Shown in pieces: positions 12,701 through 24,767 of a DNA stretch of 64,000 nt. The notes beneath the pieces were generated by a model. The model was not told where the DNA came from and did no database searches. It saw only the letters and a list, made by a program, of their open reading frames with translations. The DNA comes from Telopea speciosissima (Eukaryota; Streptophyta; Magnoliopsida; Proteales; Proteaceae). The DNA is taken from the NCBI RefSeq assembly GCF_018873765.1, contig NC_057924.1:12921001-12985000 (forward strand), given 5' to 3'. Each line of letters starts with the position of its first letter. Within the stretch, counting starts at the first letter, position 1. The position numbers and the translations under genes are program-made.

Positions 12701-15700
12701 TTCCAAACATGGAACACGGGTTTTGTGTGAGCAAGAAAAGGATGTTATTCACCTTTCCATACTTGTATATAAATTTCCCAAACTATTGGCACTATTTACC
12801 AAACCCACCAAACAAGCCCTATTTGGGGGTGGTGGGTGATGTAGATAAGTCACCTAAAGGGCTTATTTTATTGAAAATAAGCTTTGAGGTAGGTTATGTA
12901 GGTGTTGGGCCTTTGATCCCACAGGTTTTCTTTGTAATAGGTCACTTTAATGGACCTAAAATATGGGTAAATATAGAAAACGTGATTTACTTCATTAATT
13001 TAGTTAGAGTCATGTTTTGAGTCAGTTTCTTTCATTATTTTAGTTTCCTAATCAGTTCATGTTTCCTTATTAGTTTAAGGATTGAAAGAGGGTGGGCTTT
13101 GGTGCAACAGTAAGGTTGCTCCATTGTGACCAAGTGGTCACGGGTTCGACTCTCTGGAAACAGCTTCTCCGCGAAGCGGGGGTAAGGCTGCGTTCATATG
13201 ACCCTGACCCCACAGTGGCAGGAGCCTCGTGCACTGGCTACACCCTTTATGCCCTTTTCAATGTTTGAGACTATTTTTGAGTCTTCTATATAAGTTTGTA
13301 AGGAGCTACAGCCTTGTACACGAATTTGAGAAGAAAAAAAAACATAGCTTTGTGCTTATGCTCTGTGAGAGAGTATGGTGAGAAACCAAAATACGGTAAG
13401 AGGCCGTGGGTGAGAGACCTGAGTCTAAGAGAGACTACACTATCTTCTTCTTTCCCTTCTTCGATTTCTCGTTTTTTTTATTTTGTAGTTCTGAAATTTC
13501 CTGCAAATCTGAGAATTGATCGAAGTTTCTACTATTGCTGGACCTGAAGTTTGCGATCCTCTTGTATACTGGTTATCACTTGTGACTGGTCTACATTATT
13601 TGGTATCAAAGCCATGGAGGGACGGGAGATGGAGTTAACGGTTTCTGAATTCTACTTCCCATTATAGGATGATCGTGCAAGTCTAATTCGGCATCTCTAC
13701 CAAACTCGTGGACGAGGTTTTTTTCAAGCAAGGGAGAATTGATGCAGATAAATTACCTAAAGGGCTTATTTAGTTGAAAATAAGCTTTGGGTTGGGTGAT
13801 GTTGGGCCTTTGATCCCACGGGTTTTCTTATGGGCCACTTTAATGGGCCTAAAATATGTGTAGAAAGTATAAAAACGGGATTTACTTCATTAATTTAGTT
13901 AGAATCATGTTTTGAGTCAATTTCTTTCATTATTTTAGTTTCTTAGTCACTTTATATTTCCTTTTAGGCCTTTCCAGTGTTTGAGTCTATTTTTTAGTCT
14001 TCTATATAAGTTTGTAAGGGGCTACAACCTTGTACACAAATTTGATAAATGAGATTGAGAAAAAATACATTGCTTTGTACTTTGCTCTGTGACAGTATGG
14101 TGAGATGCCATTGGTGAGAAACCAAAATATGGTGAGAGGTCGTGGGTAAGAAACCTGATTTTGAGAGAGACTACACTATCTTCTTCTTTACCTTCTTCAA
14201 TTTCTAGTTTTTTATTTTGTTGTTCTGAAATTTCCTGCAAATCTGAGAACTGATCGAAATATTCACTGTTGCTGGACCTGAAGTTTGCGATCCACCTGTA
14301 GACTGGTTATCACTTGTGACTGGTCTACATTAGTGGGGAACCAAAGCTTTTATCAGGGACACAAAGAAAATTCAAAGCAGTGCGGCTCTGTCTCTTGGAT
14401 GGAAATTCCAATACAGAACCCTGTGGAAGATAGTACTGGCAGTGGCACATGAATTAACTTCTTTATCAGGGTGTGTGTATAAATGAATTAACTTCCTTAC
14501 ATTTTCTTTTCTTCTGTATGCCTTTTATAAAACATGGCTTAGGGGCATCCTCTTCCCTTATTTATACATACTTATCAAAGCATATACTGATTCACTTAAG
14601 CAGCCTACACCAAGCAGTTTAAGATCAGACCCTTTTTTTTTTTAGGGGGGGGGGGGGGGGGAGGGAAATGGACCTGGCAAAGGACATTTATGCCCAGACA
14701 CAGAGTGATTATTGACTCAGTGATCTGAAATGGCAGATTGCATGATAATTATTAGAAAGACATCTATTTTTCTCAACTGAAAAACATAGTACACAGCAAT
14801 TTAGTCATTTTCCCAAATTTATATAAGTCAAAGTTTATGCAGAGAAAGATCTCTGAATAAGGAAGACATGAAGCCTAACCTGTATAGCAAGGTAGTCCTT
14901 GAGATTACTCAACAGTTCTGGAGTTGTCTTGTCAATCTCATCTCCATGACCCAATGCACCACAATAACCTTTGCCCCATGTGTATACCTGCAAACTCCAT
15001 TTTTAAGCAAATACCCTGACAATTACTACAAGAAACATGAATACACTAATAGCATTTTTATTCAATAAAAGTACCCAGTTTCCTAAGAGTAAAGAGACTA
15101 ACAAGGCCACTGGAATCAAGTGCCACCACATGTTCATCCCCGGCAGAGACACGGACTACATGAATACCCTTCCTCTTGAATGATTGGATTGCACGTGGTT
15201 GGAGCTCATTACGTTGTTCTCCATGACCAAGACAGAAATTAGAGCCAGCCCCGAATGAGTAGACGGTTCCATCACTAGTAACAGCTAGAGTGTAACTTGG
15301 ACCAGCAGCTATCTGAATTACACAACCGATGCCCTCAAGCAACTCAACAATTTTGGGTGTGGGCCTATCTAGAGTGTCACCATGACCAAGCTGGCCATGG
15401 ATGTTGATCCCACAAGTATATACATGGCCTTTCCTGGTGAGAAACACAGTAAAACTAAGTCCTGTGGCGACCTAAGAATGGGAAACAAGCAAGCAAAACA
15501 AATTCAGTTTTAGTGACAAAGAAAATAAATAAAACAACTATCAAGGTTTAGGTGAAACAAGTGCTCAAACAACACTAAGAATAACTAGGAAAAACTGTGC
15601 TAGAATAGATGTCTAAAGATCATCTAAAAAAATGATTCCTATGTTCATAATGCAAAGTATGAACACCACAGTAAAATGAAATATTTGCAAATAGAACACG

Positions 15701-18700
15701 GGAAAAAAAATGAAATAATTCTGAAACTAAAACAATTCTCAAAGAGTAGGGTATTTTGATGTTAAGGTCTAGCATTCATGTATCAAGTTGTCTATATCAA
15801 ACACCATTACACCAATCCATCATGTATCCATTTGTATCAAGTTGGCACGTTGTTATAAATTGAGCGTTGAGTTGCCAATTTGAAGACAAGACAGGATGTC
15901 TTCATGCAAGTTCAGATTAGTCCAATCAACTGCTACCACCCCAAATACTAAAATAAAATTGATATTAGCACTTTTTTTTGGAGTAATAAATGAACCGATG
16001 CAAGGGTGGACCTTGGTGCAACGGTAAGGTTGCTCCATTGTGACCAAGTGGACACAGGTTTGTCTCTCTGGAAACAGCCTCTCCGCAAAGCGGGGGTAAG
16101 GTTGCGTACACTATGACCCTCCCCAGGCCCCGCAGTGGCGGGAGCCTCGTGCACTGGGTACGCCCTTTTTTTAATAAATGAATGGATGTATCCAATTTCA
16201 AGCCATCTTTAGAATTCTCATTAACATAACATGAATAAACCTTTGCATTTACAACACAATGGTGATCATGTGTGCTCTACCTGCTTGCATGGAACTCCTT
16301 TCATTGCTTCAACAAGCCTGGGCCTAAAGATGGAACATCCGGCTTCTCCATGACCACAACAAAATGATGAATTGTCTCCACATGTGAAGACCTGTATCAA
16401 TAAAGAATCAAGACATAATAAAACATCAAACAATTTGGACCACAACATAAAATGGATACTAGGTTCCAACTTGACCCCACCCCATGTGTCTGAGAGTGTC
16501 ATTAGACAAAAGCAATCTAGAACTTCCCTCATAGGCCAAAAAGGCAACATCATGGTGCTTCCCAATGTATAGGATATGCTGAACATTTAGTTTTGGGAAA
16601 ATATAACCATCACTATCAATAGCTATGTTCATAATGACCTCATGCTTCATGACCTGCCACATAAAAGTACGTGAGAGGGTCCATGTGATAGAAGACCTAG
16701 CACATGCCTCACACCGATCAAGTTCTAGCCTAAAAAATTAGGGTTAATGCCATAAAAGTGAGTTCAAAGTCGCATCAAATCACAAAAATGCCATTAGATT
16801 CCATTATAGTAAAATGGACTTTTTTTAAATAATTTTATGACGACGTTGAACACACTTTTAAGGCACGTTCTCTGCCAGTTTTAGCCTGGAACTTGACCGG
16901 TAGAACAGGTACGAGATCTTCTATCACTTGGACCTACCAATGTAATGCACATGGCAGGTCATAAAATATAAAGTCATCTCTAAATGTCACAGGGCATAGT
17001 GACAATTATAAGCACCCATCCGTTTGAGCAAGAAAATGATCATCCAAGAGACTTTAAAGACACTGTAAAATGTCAAGCCACAATCGAAAGGGGTTAAAAA
17101 AATTGCATGTTATGCAGACAGCATTCTTTAAAAATTACAATACAGAATCAGAGACTAGCACTAAGGGTTTTATGGAGAGGCAGTTTGGGAACACGATTGA
17201 ACACATTACTGGCACTCTGGCTATGCCTGGAATGCATTCCTCTTCTTAGAATTTTCGAATGTACAGGGCACTCTGCTGTGGCAGAAACAATTTGATAAAA
17301 TATTTTTTTTAAACAAAAAAGTAATTACATGAAACCGTAAGGTTCTCTCGAATAGTCCACCCATCCAAACAAGACCGATAATCCCATACACTAAAAAGTG
17401 CATGACACCTGGGACCTGCTTCACATAAACTAAAAAAAACTGTCCATTTTGTTCTAACCATACTGCAGTAACTGCACAAATGGGTGAACTATGGAATTTT
17501 TAACAAAAAATAGTTGCCTAAAAGCTACCATATCCAGAAGCTTATAATCAGCAAGAAGGTCGAGCCATTTCCCATAATCCAAGAAAGTGATACTGTTTTA
17601 GTAGCTACAAACCTCTCCAGACTGCATAACAAAAGCTGCATGATTGTGGGAGGCTGATACATGGATTACTTGCGACGAAGATGGGAAAGTGATCCTGCTA
17701 AATGCCACACATTGTGTTGTATCAGGACCTTGACCAAGAACTCCACATAGATTGGACCCACAACAGTATACTGATGAGTCACTGACCAACAGTGTGTGGT
17801 ATCGTCCTGTGGTAATCTGCATCTGCAGGGATCAAAACAAGCCTTTTATTTAGCTTCCAAGCAGTAATAAAAGTCCCAAACATGAGCATTAGTGGGACAA
17901 GAAAATGAAGAACAATAACTGAAATAGTGTTGCCAATGCTATTTTTCCATTGACTTATCGTAATATATATTTTTGTAATATTTTGAGAAAAGAAAATAAA
18001 AATGGTTTACATATTCAGGAAAATAAAATTTTACTTAAAAGAAAATCTGATAGTTCAGAAGTATCACTCTTGAGACCCTCGAATCTAATATCACATATTT
18101 ACTTTTAGGGAGAGGGTTCTCTGAACAAGCATAGGGGAGCGCACCAATGAGATGCGACAAAAGAATATCGTAAATTGGAGGGCAGTGAAGTCATTTCACC
18201 TGAGGAGAGAGATAGACACAGAGCTGCTAGTGTACCCTGCCCTGCTGGCATAGAGAACCTTTTCCCTTACTTTTATTTCAAACAGATACCGTAAAGGTCT
18301 TACTTTTTCTGTAGTTTAAAGTGATTATAATGCCTGCATCTATATGAACTGTGGGAAATATTCAACAATATGACACCACAAAGTAATACCATAAAAAATG
18401 ATGAGATAATTTCTTTTTTATTTTATTAGTATCATTTTTTATTTGGGTGAAGATGAGATAAGCTCATTGTTAAAGAGGTGGGCTGTTTTTTTTTTTTTTT
18501 TTCAGTTCACTATTTTCGTAATAAGCATTGATATTGCATTTAGATCTGATTTAAGGTTAAAATTCTGATTTAAAATCTTCGAAGTTAGCACCTACAGGCT
18601 ATAGTGTTATCAATCTAACATGATGAATAAATTCCATGAGAAATAAACCAATGCTAAGTAAAAAAAATAAATTGTTGTCAAAATCCCCTAACACCTCAAG

Positions 18701-19085
18701 AACGAGAAAATATCTAACAATAGTAACAATATCAAAGAACTAGTACATTGCCTGCTGCAGTTTCCACCATGTCGGAAGACTGTCCCACGGACTGCAAGAA
18801 CCTCAGCACACGCTTCCAATTCCCACCGCAGCGATGAAAAAGTTCTTTCCGAGCATTTGAAGGTAGATAACCAAATATGGGATCGGAGCTACATAGCTGG
18901 AAAGCAGCAAACTCAACAAAAGATCCGAACTCAAGGGGGGAAATACCATGACTCTCTCTAAAAATCCGACAAGTCTGCTCCAAACAGGCAAGATCAACCG
19001 CGCTCAACCGACCCGAAGTCAAAATCTCCAAAATCAAATGAATGGGAAATTCTTCAAGAGAAACTGACTGATCCAGATCTGCCAT
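9717..19085 (-). CDS. F-box-like and RCC1-repeat protein (At3g02300 type)
   Basis: Six exons join in phase: 18747-19085, 17613-17822, 16281-16391, 15103-15471, 14880-14987 and 9717-10052, giving 490 aa. Residues 1-113 form an F-box-like N-terminus ([21 protein letters not shown], then [14 protein letters not shown]). Residues 114-490 are RCC1 propeller blades with the usual glycine motifs ([36 protein letters not shown]). The sequence strongly recalls Arabidopsis At3g02300, an RCC1-family protein of similar length. Several plant RCC1 proteins act in signalling or chromatin contexts; the F-box-like start would allow an SCF adaptor role, which is inference. All five introns are GT-AG. The 4.8-kb last intron holds a TIR element and a TRIM, and another holds a SINE, yet the coding frame is intact. 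The start is the first ATG of the exon and matches the family N-terminus. Confidence 0.92.
10377..10800. other. Intron sequence of the RCC1 gene, no feature
   Basis: This AT-rich part of the last intron has no recognisable gene or repeat beyond a purine stretch at about 10373-10397. Confidence 0.5.
10815..11651. mobile_element. Non-autonomous TIR element with 9-bp target duplication (Mutator-like)
   Basis: GTTCAAGAACTC near the left end (10819-10830) is mirrored by GAGTTCTTGAAC (11636-11647) at the right. The immediate flanks carry an identical 9-bp CCTCCACTC at 10806-10814 and 11652-11660. A 9-bp duplication is the hallmark of Mutator-like transposons. The 837-bp body has C and T/A runs and no transposase frame, so it would depend on enzyme supplied elsewhere. 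It lies in the RCC1 gene's last intron. The flanking DNA is CT-rich, so chance contributes somewhat to the flank match. Confidence 0.65.
12449..12501. repeat. Short tandem duplication
   Basis: ATAACACCAGCAAGAAAAA occurs at about 12450 and again at about 12480. Confidence 0.75.
12837..13598 (+). repeat. TRIM 5' LTR
   Basis: Aligns to the other LTR on both sides of the nested SINE. It contains a TATA-like TCTATATAAG near 13284 and the shared GGTGAGAAACC block. Length without the SINE is close to the 593 bp of the 3' LTR. Confidence 0.85.
13089..13250 (+). mobile_element. Au-like SINE nested in the TRIM 5' LTR
   Basis: A tRNA-derived head contains an A-box-like TGGTGCAACAGTAAGG and a B-box-like GGGTTCGACTC. 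It is followed by the family body (AAGCGGGGGTAAGGCTGCG, CACAGTGGCAGGAGCC) and a T-rich end. The second LTR lacks it, which proves insertion after the TRIM integrated. Au SINEs are widespread in angiosperms. Confidence 0.85.
13740..14332 (+). repeat. TRIM 3' LTR
   Basis: This 593-bp LTR lacks the SINE present in the other LTR and so preserves the empty site. It ends directly before the GTGGG target duplication. Confidence 0.85.
14633..14661. repeat. T11-A-G17 compound homopolymer
   Basis: Eleven T are followed by one A and seventeen G. It is one of several long G/C runs beside A/T runs in the window. Confidence 0.9.
16001..16171 (+). mobile_element. Au-like SINE with target duplication
   Basis: The same family as 13089-13250, with GGTGCAACGGTAAGG, a B-box-like region and AGTGGCGGGAGCCTCGTGC. 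It is flanked by near-identical 17-bp TAATAAATGAACCGATG (15984-16000) and TAATAAATGAATGGATG (16172-16188), a 15/17 match and the expected signature of LINE-driven insertion. It lies in an intron of the RCC1 gene. Confidence 0.88.
18108..18266. mobile_element. MITE, GGGA...TCCC family, copy 2
   Basis: GGGAGAGGGTTCTCTG at the left is mirrored by AGAGAACCTTTTCCC at the right. The centre has the family motif GAGAGAGATAGACACA. It sits in the first intron of the RCC1 gene and is non-coding. Confidence 0.7.
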
Positions 19086-19882
19086 TCGTGTACTGAACTT
19101 TCCGCTCTTTCAACAACAATCAGAAACCTAGCCTCCAGTTCACTTGAAATATGCAAACTTTACAGGGTAGGAACAAACATGTATCGATAAAGAGATACGA
19201 AAGACACCTCAAGTGATACTAAACTTCCAATATCAAATTTTGAGGCGAAATCTTAGGCAGTTGAAACAGCATATAAAAAAAACACCGGATGGAAGAAATA
19301 TACAGGAAATTGAATACAAAAAGGGAGGTTTTGAAGAAAAAATCGTAGATCGAAACAGATATGCGAAATAAAACATCAGAAGGAAGGAATCACGCCTTAC
19401 AGAGGATCGAAATTTTACTGACTAAAAACGATTTCAACAAAATTGGTCCAAAAGGAGAGAAACAATGGAAGTACTGCACAGACGGAGAAATTTATTGGAT
19501 TAAAAAAGGAAATGATCAAATATCAATAGAAACTTGCAGAGAGAATATCAGAATCCAATAACGTGAACAAAAGAGAATAAATTTTGATAGCGAAATTCAG
19601 AGGAAAACCATACATATATGCGGAGAAAAGCATCGAAGGTGGGATCTGCCCAGAGATCGATAGATAGAAAAGAAGAAAGAGAATTGTTTTGCAGCTTTTC
19701 GGCACCGATCTCGTCTTTTCCACCGTAAAAGAAGAAAAAAGAATCAATAAAAGAGGAATAAATGAGTAAAGATGGAGAGAGACACGGAGACACGCACTTT
19801 GCTGAGAAATCTTCCACTCACAGACAAGTGAGAAGTTTGCAAATTCGAACAGAGAACCGATAACTCAGTTACGAAGAAGACA

Positions 19883-19916
<34 letters not shown>

Positions 19917-20160
19917 TCTCTGCGGCACAGTGAGTCGGCGAGGAGAATAGGGCGGGGCCGCGGGAAGAAGGGGATCGCCGTTTTCCACCCTGGAGAACGA
20001 TTGCATCACAAGTGGGACCCAATAGGCTACGTTCCTTGCAAAAGATGATGCCACGTAGCTTGGTAGCAGTGATTGGCGTTATTAGTTTATTAATTTCCTT
20101 CGTTGAGGGGAAAGGTTGGTGAGAAATAGCGTCGAAATGCAGAGATGAACTAGTGTTCAT
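19086..20160 (-). promoter_or_regulatory. 5' UTR and promoter region of the RCC1 gene
   Basis: This region lies upstream of the RCC1-protein ATG. It contains a CT tract at about 19884-19921, a common feature of plant 5' leaders and promoters, which reads as GA on the gene's strand. No other gene is seen. The transcription start cannot be placed from sequence alone. Confidence 0.4.
19884..19921. repeat. CT microsatellite
   Basis: A CT run with one TATC interruption, upstream of the RCC1 gene. Confidence 0.9.
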
Positions 20161-20555
20161 TATACTGCCACGTGTATTCTGTAGATCCGTCAGGCCCTGT
20201 TTGATTGACGGAAAAATTGAGAAAAGGAAAACAAAAAAAGACTGGGTGGTAGCAGCGCTACGGGTATTTTCGTTAAACGCAACGCAACGGCTTAAATCGA
20301 GACCTTTTAAATCAATCTTAATCGTTCATTATTTTATTTAAGAAAAATTACATACTCTTTCCCTGTATTTTGGCCTAATTACACTTTCCTCCCCTGCATT
20401 TTCCTTGAGGACATACCTTCCTAGAATTACAATGATACTCTTTTGCAAAAGAGAAGAATTGGGGCGGTGGTGTTCGTCGCTTTTGCAAAAGAGAAGGAGA
20501 GGGGCGACGTTGCAGGGGCTTTCAACGTGCGAGAGGAAGATGAAGAAGAAAATAA

Positions 20556-21600
20556 ATGAGAACCATGGAAGAAGAACATGATCGAAACTTGTCGAAACCA
20601 TCGAGTTAACTCGGTTTCGAAGGTTTTCGAGACAAGTTGAACGATGATTTTAAAAAATCCAAAGTTTCAATCATAATTAGATGGTTTCGACCAGTTTCGA
20701 TCGAGATATTGGTAATTTCACAAGTTTAAACACTTATGTCCATCGAAACTTGGGGAAATCTGACTTGAAACCAGTATAAATACTTAAGTATGCCAGTAAC
20801 CAGGATAGACACTTATTTATGGTTAATATCATTTAAGTAAATGTTTTGTATCTGTATTTCATTTACTTAGGATATTATTCATAAATAATCAAATATCCCC
20901 CTATTTGAATTCAAAAAAAATAGTTAAAAAATAAAATAAAAAATAAAAAAAGTCAACTCCTTAGTTCAAGAACAAAAATTGGATTTTCGACAGTAGGTGC
21001 AATTTTTAACTTTCAAATGCTGGGAATTTTTCTCAAATCTAAAAATTTCATAAATCTTAATATGATATAACATTGCTAAAACCCAAAAGTGCGATAAAAT
21101 ATTCATTTGTTTCATTCAGAGCAATTTTGACAACATTTGCGCACACCAAATTAAGTTTGATCCTTACATAACTCCTTTAATATAAATCAGATTTAAACAA
21201 TCTTGGGCTTGTTGGAAAGCTGTCAAAACAAAGTTTTCTAACAAATCCATGATTGTTTTAAATCTGATTTATATTGAATGTGTTATGTTCTGGTTAAACC
21301 TTATTCGATACCATGTCCAAGAACAATATACAGTATCAAACTTGGATCAAAACCACAAGTATTATTTTTAGTGTTCTTTATGTGAAACTAATGCATGAAT
21401 TGGATTTAAAATATCAAAAATAGGCAGCACAACAAGAATTAGGACAAAAAAACAACTTATGGGCCTTGAAATCAATGTTTGAGTTAGTTTGGAGAAAATT
21501 CCAAGTTTCGATCGAGATATGGTCGAAACCGAGACAAACTTGATTTCTGACTGGTCAAAACCTTGTTGAAACCCGAGTTTTAGAACCTTGGTTCTAACTA
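20556..21600. mobile_element. Degenerate inverted-repeat element, TTCGA-rich
   Basis: GTTTCGACCAGTTTCGATCGAGATAT near 20684-20710 is mirrored by CGATCGAGATATGGTCGAAACC near 21510-21532. The ends are rich in GTTTCGA/TCGAAAC. This suggests a non-autonomous TIR element similar in style to 10815-11651, whose ends also use TCTCGG and ACCGAG words. Borders and target duplication could not be fixed. No transposase frame is present. Confidence 0.5.
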
Positions 21601-24320
21601 ACTAATAATAAGTGATAATTAGAGAGCAACCTAACCATGTCATGTGGAAAGATGATTTGACAATCTGACTATGGACATCTAGAAAATGATCTAGATTGAC
21701 AACATTTCAATTTGAGACTCAAATATTAGGAAATGGATTTCCTCTAGCCGTGGCGGGAGTTGGAGGGTTCAACCCTGCTAAACGACAGCAAAAACAAGGG
21801 GGGCTGATCATTTCACAGGTGGGTCCCATGGAGGAGAGCCAGATCCATCCCATGGAGGATGTCTGAGGTGCCTAGGGATGCTCAGATGACGGGTTTTGGA
21901 GGACAAGAACTGCAATGGAATTGCACCAAACCCTTCAAGCCGCCCATCTTTTTCTTCATGTTTCAACAACAACATTCGATGAGATTCTGAACTTTAATGG
22001 AGCAGGTATGAGATGTATTTGAATAAAACTATACAGTGGAGCAGTTCTTGGATTACAAGTTTAAATGAAATCCTAGTAGTTCTTGGACATTGCTAAGAAC
22101 TAAAGCAATGTCTAAGAAAATTTATTAGGATTAAATCCTACAACTACAATTCTTAGACATTGCTAATTAGGTTAAGATTTGACCAGACACAGTCCTTGTA
22201 GATCAAACAAAAGTGAAGACCCAATAAGGTATGAGACAAGTGAAAACCTTTGATTGATGGTACTAGTTAACACCCAAGCACATCAGAAGTAGAAGATGAT
22301 TTTGTTGAGAAGGTGGGAGGAGATTGAGTCACAGTTGGATTGTTCTTGCTCTCAGAGACTTGGGAGAAGAAAAAGTCGGTTAATATTCCTATCTCACGTA
22401 TTCCAAACAAGAAAGCGAAAAATCAGTAGGGTTATGAAAAAAAAAGGGAGCATTTGGGTATTTTAAAGTAAAAGGGAAGAAAGAGAGATTGGAAATTTAC
22501 TCTTTTTTTATTTGAGATATCATAAAAGGAATTTCAAGTAGAGGAGTTTGAGTAAATATAAGATAAGTATGGGAATGATAGAAATTTTCCCTAGAAAATT
22601 CTTAATATGTGAGATGTGACTTAGATGTTGTATTTTGCTGAAATTTTGAGAATATGTAGAGCGTAATTCCACAAAGTCCCGGGGGGAGATTAGAATTTGA
22701 TGATAAAAGTAAGAAGGAGCTTTAGATTTTGAAGCTATTCCTTTCCCAAGCTTCTATTGGAGTGATTCTATGTTTACCAAAAAAAAAAAAAAAAAAAAAT
22801 TGGAGTGATTCTATTATTTTTAATTTTTGGGAGATTAACCATGTTTGGATGCCAAAAAAAAAAAAATTATCATACAATTATAAAACAATCATCAAGATTT
22901 TTGTCCACATACTCATATTATGTTTTTTCTTTTCTTGGCATCCAAACATTGCACTAGATCATATTGATCAAAGAGGGAAAAAATAATCTCTGATCGTTTT
23001 GATAAATTCCACAAAACCAAAACCTCAAAGAAAGAGGATGCCCTGAGACCAACTTCCCTAACCCTGAGACGACCCCCTATCTGGAGAGAGACGATAGCAG
23101 GTACCATCCTCCCCACCGCCCCCATTCTTTCTCTCCTCTCCCCCCCCCCTCTTTCTCACCGAATATGCCTCCGTCCCTGTCTCTGCCTATCTCTCCCTTT
23201 ATCTCTTTCTCTTCCTGCTATTTGGGTTTCCAGAGTCGGAATGCAGGATCTCTGCAACTCCCCACTCCAACCTATTACGACCCTCCTCCCACACATAAAG
23301 AAGACTGTGTAACCCCCACCCCACTTCTTTTCCTTGCTCGATTGTGCTCCCTCCACCACTTCTATATGCTTAATTTTAATTCAACGGCTAGTTTTTGTCT
23401 TTTAGATGGTTCTGAGAGAGGATTGACTAGAGTTCTCTCTGTGTTCTCCATCGTTGCCATCAATAAGCAGTGAAAGCTTAATACATAAATTTCTGCAATG
23501 AGAAGCGATAGCTCAATACATGAATTTCAGCAATGATAAGTGAGTCCGAAATCAATTGTTGCAGGTTCTTTTTATTTTCCAGTTTTGATTATGGGTTTGT
23601 GTGGAAAGGATGTTTTACGATTTGGGTTGGAGATTTGGAGTGATCGTTATTAGAGAAGGGTTCTATTTATTTCTGCAACTTCTTTTTTATGGGGAACAAA
23701 TATACGGTTCTGGACTTCTGATTCAATTCATGGTTGATGGGTTTTTTTACATTCTGCCCTCAACATTTTCCTTTGCACTTGCCATATATACAAAGTATAG
23801 GCTTTTGAGTTTTTTTGTGTAATGCTTTGGATGAATTCTGTTCCTTTCTCCTCTCATCTTGATATACCCCTGTTTTCTATCTTTAGTAATTTCTAATCCG
23901 AACTCTAGATGCGGTCTTATGGGCTTGTTCACTATCTTCCCAGAAATTTCTTATGTCTTATTTGCGCCAAGGCTCTTCCACTAAAATGGAGCATTTCATC
24001 TAGCTTGGAACCTAAAATAATCCAATTACTTTTTGTTTTTCTTTCACTTTGGATGGTACTTCCGGTTGAATTTTTGTCCACATGTGATGTTTTATACCTT
24101 TTTACGCTTAGCACTTTGTGACTTCTGATCCAAATTTATGATTTCTCCTTTCCTTAGAGCTCTACAATTTCTCACCCGAGGTGGAAGCTAATGTGGTACA
24201 AGGGTGTTCGACCCATCTCCTCAAAGTGTTTTCAAAGATATTCTTCCTTTCCTTATCTTCAAGTTTTAGCTTGTTCTGTTCTGTTTAAACTCCAAAATTA
24301 CCAAATAATGGAACTACTTG
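21600..24320. other. Intergenic region upstream of the TFIIIC subunit gene
   Basis: There is no supported gene. It holds A-runs at 22780-22799 and 22854-22866, and a C-run at about 23136-23144. Around 23100-23220 the sequence turns C/T-rich with TCTCTCTC stretches, which looks like plant promoter or leader DNA and may belong to the downstream gene. The open frame at 23165-23473 is low-complexity at its start and unrecognised. Confidence 0.45.
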
Positions 24321-24363
24321 TACTATGTATTTAGGTAGGTCTTTCATTCGAGCTCCCACAAAG

Positions 24364-24600
24364 ATGTCTTCTGCTGTTGCCTTTCCCTTTGCCCTTGTCA
24401 ATCCCTATGGTGTCCATGGAAATGTTACTCTGAAGGACATAAATCAGTGGATTCGAACTCCACCCCCTTCAAAGTCAAAGCAAAAAAGGATGATCATAAC
24501 TCTGCTTCTTATCCCACTTTGGCTTTTGCTTGGAAGCCTGTGGTTTTTAAAACCAAAGTCTGAGTATATAAGTTTATCTTGCTTTTCTTTGTCTTGGTGA
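24364..24600 (+). CDS. Unrecognised small ORF with a C-terminal membrane segment
   Basis: From the ATG at 24364 the frame gives 78 aa. It starts MSSAVAFPFALVNPYGVHG, continues with a KDINQWIRTPPPSKSK stretch, and has a hydrophobic segment of about 20 residues (IITLLLIPLWLLLGSLWFL). The same frame is open from 24325. The composition looks protein-like, but I recognise no family. It lies about 170 bp before the TFIIIC-subunit start on the same strand. It may be a separate small gene, an exon of a longer one, or chance in the leader region. Confidence 0.25.
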   Translation: MSSAVAFPFALVNPYGVHGNVTLKDINQWIRTPPPSKSKQKRMIITLLLIPLWLLLGSLWFLKPKSEYISLSCFSLSW

Positions 24601-24767
24601 GATTGCATACTCATTCAGTGGGAATTCTGCACCTTTGCATTGGTTAAAGTGAGATTTCCTTGGAATGAATGGCTTGAATTGAGTTCTCTAAAATAGCCTG
24701 AACTATGGTATCGCTTGCCTCAAATAGTGCTAGGTAATAACTGCTTGCTTCTTGTTTGTGTAGAATA

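Larger units (their letters stand above)
12837..14332 (+). mobile_element. TRIM-type LTR retrotransposon, complete with target duplication
   Basis: Two LTRs (12837-13598 and 13740-14332) flank an internal segment of only 141 bp. LTRs begin TGATG(T/C)AG and end CTACATTA, giving near-perfect 8-bp inverted ends. After the first LTR comes TGGTATCAAAGCC (13601), close to the initiator-Met tRNA primer site TGGTATCAGAGC. A purine tract AGCAAGGGAGAAT lies just before the second LTR. GTGGG at 12832-12836 and 14333-14337 is the 5-bp target duplication. No gag or pol is present, so the element is non-autonomous. LTR1 is longer because a SINE sits inside it. The whole element lies in an intron of the RCC1 gene. 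Confidence 0.88.

Noticed and set aside
12622..13020. 132-codon plus-strand ORF
   Set aside because: It runs across the left border of the TRIM LTR and has no recognisable protein features.
16001..16171. tRNA gene suggested by A- and B-box-like motifs
   Set aside because: The motifs belong to the tRNA-derived head of an Au-like SINE. No cloverleaf or anticodon arm follows.
23165..23473. 102-codon plus-strand ORF
   Set aside because: Its first part comes from CT-rich leader DNA and the rest shows no family resemblance.
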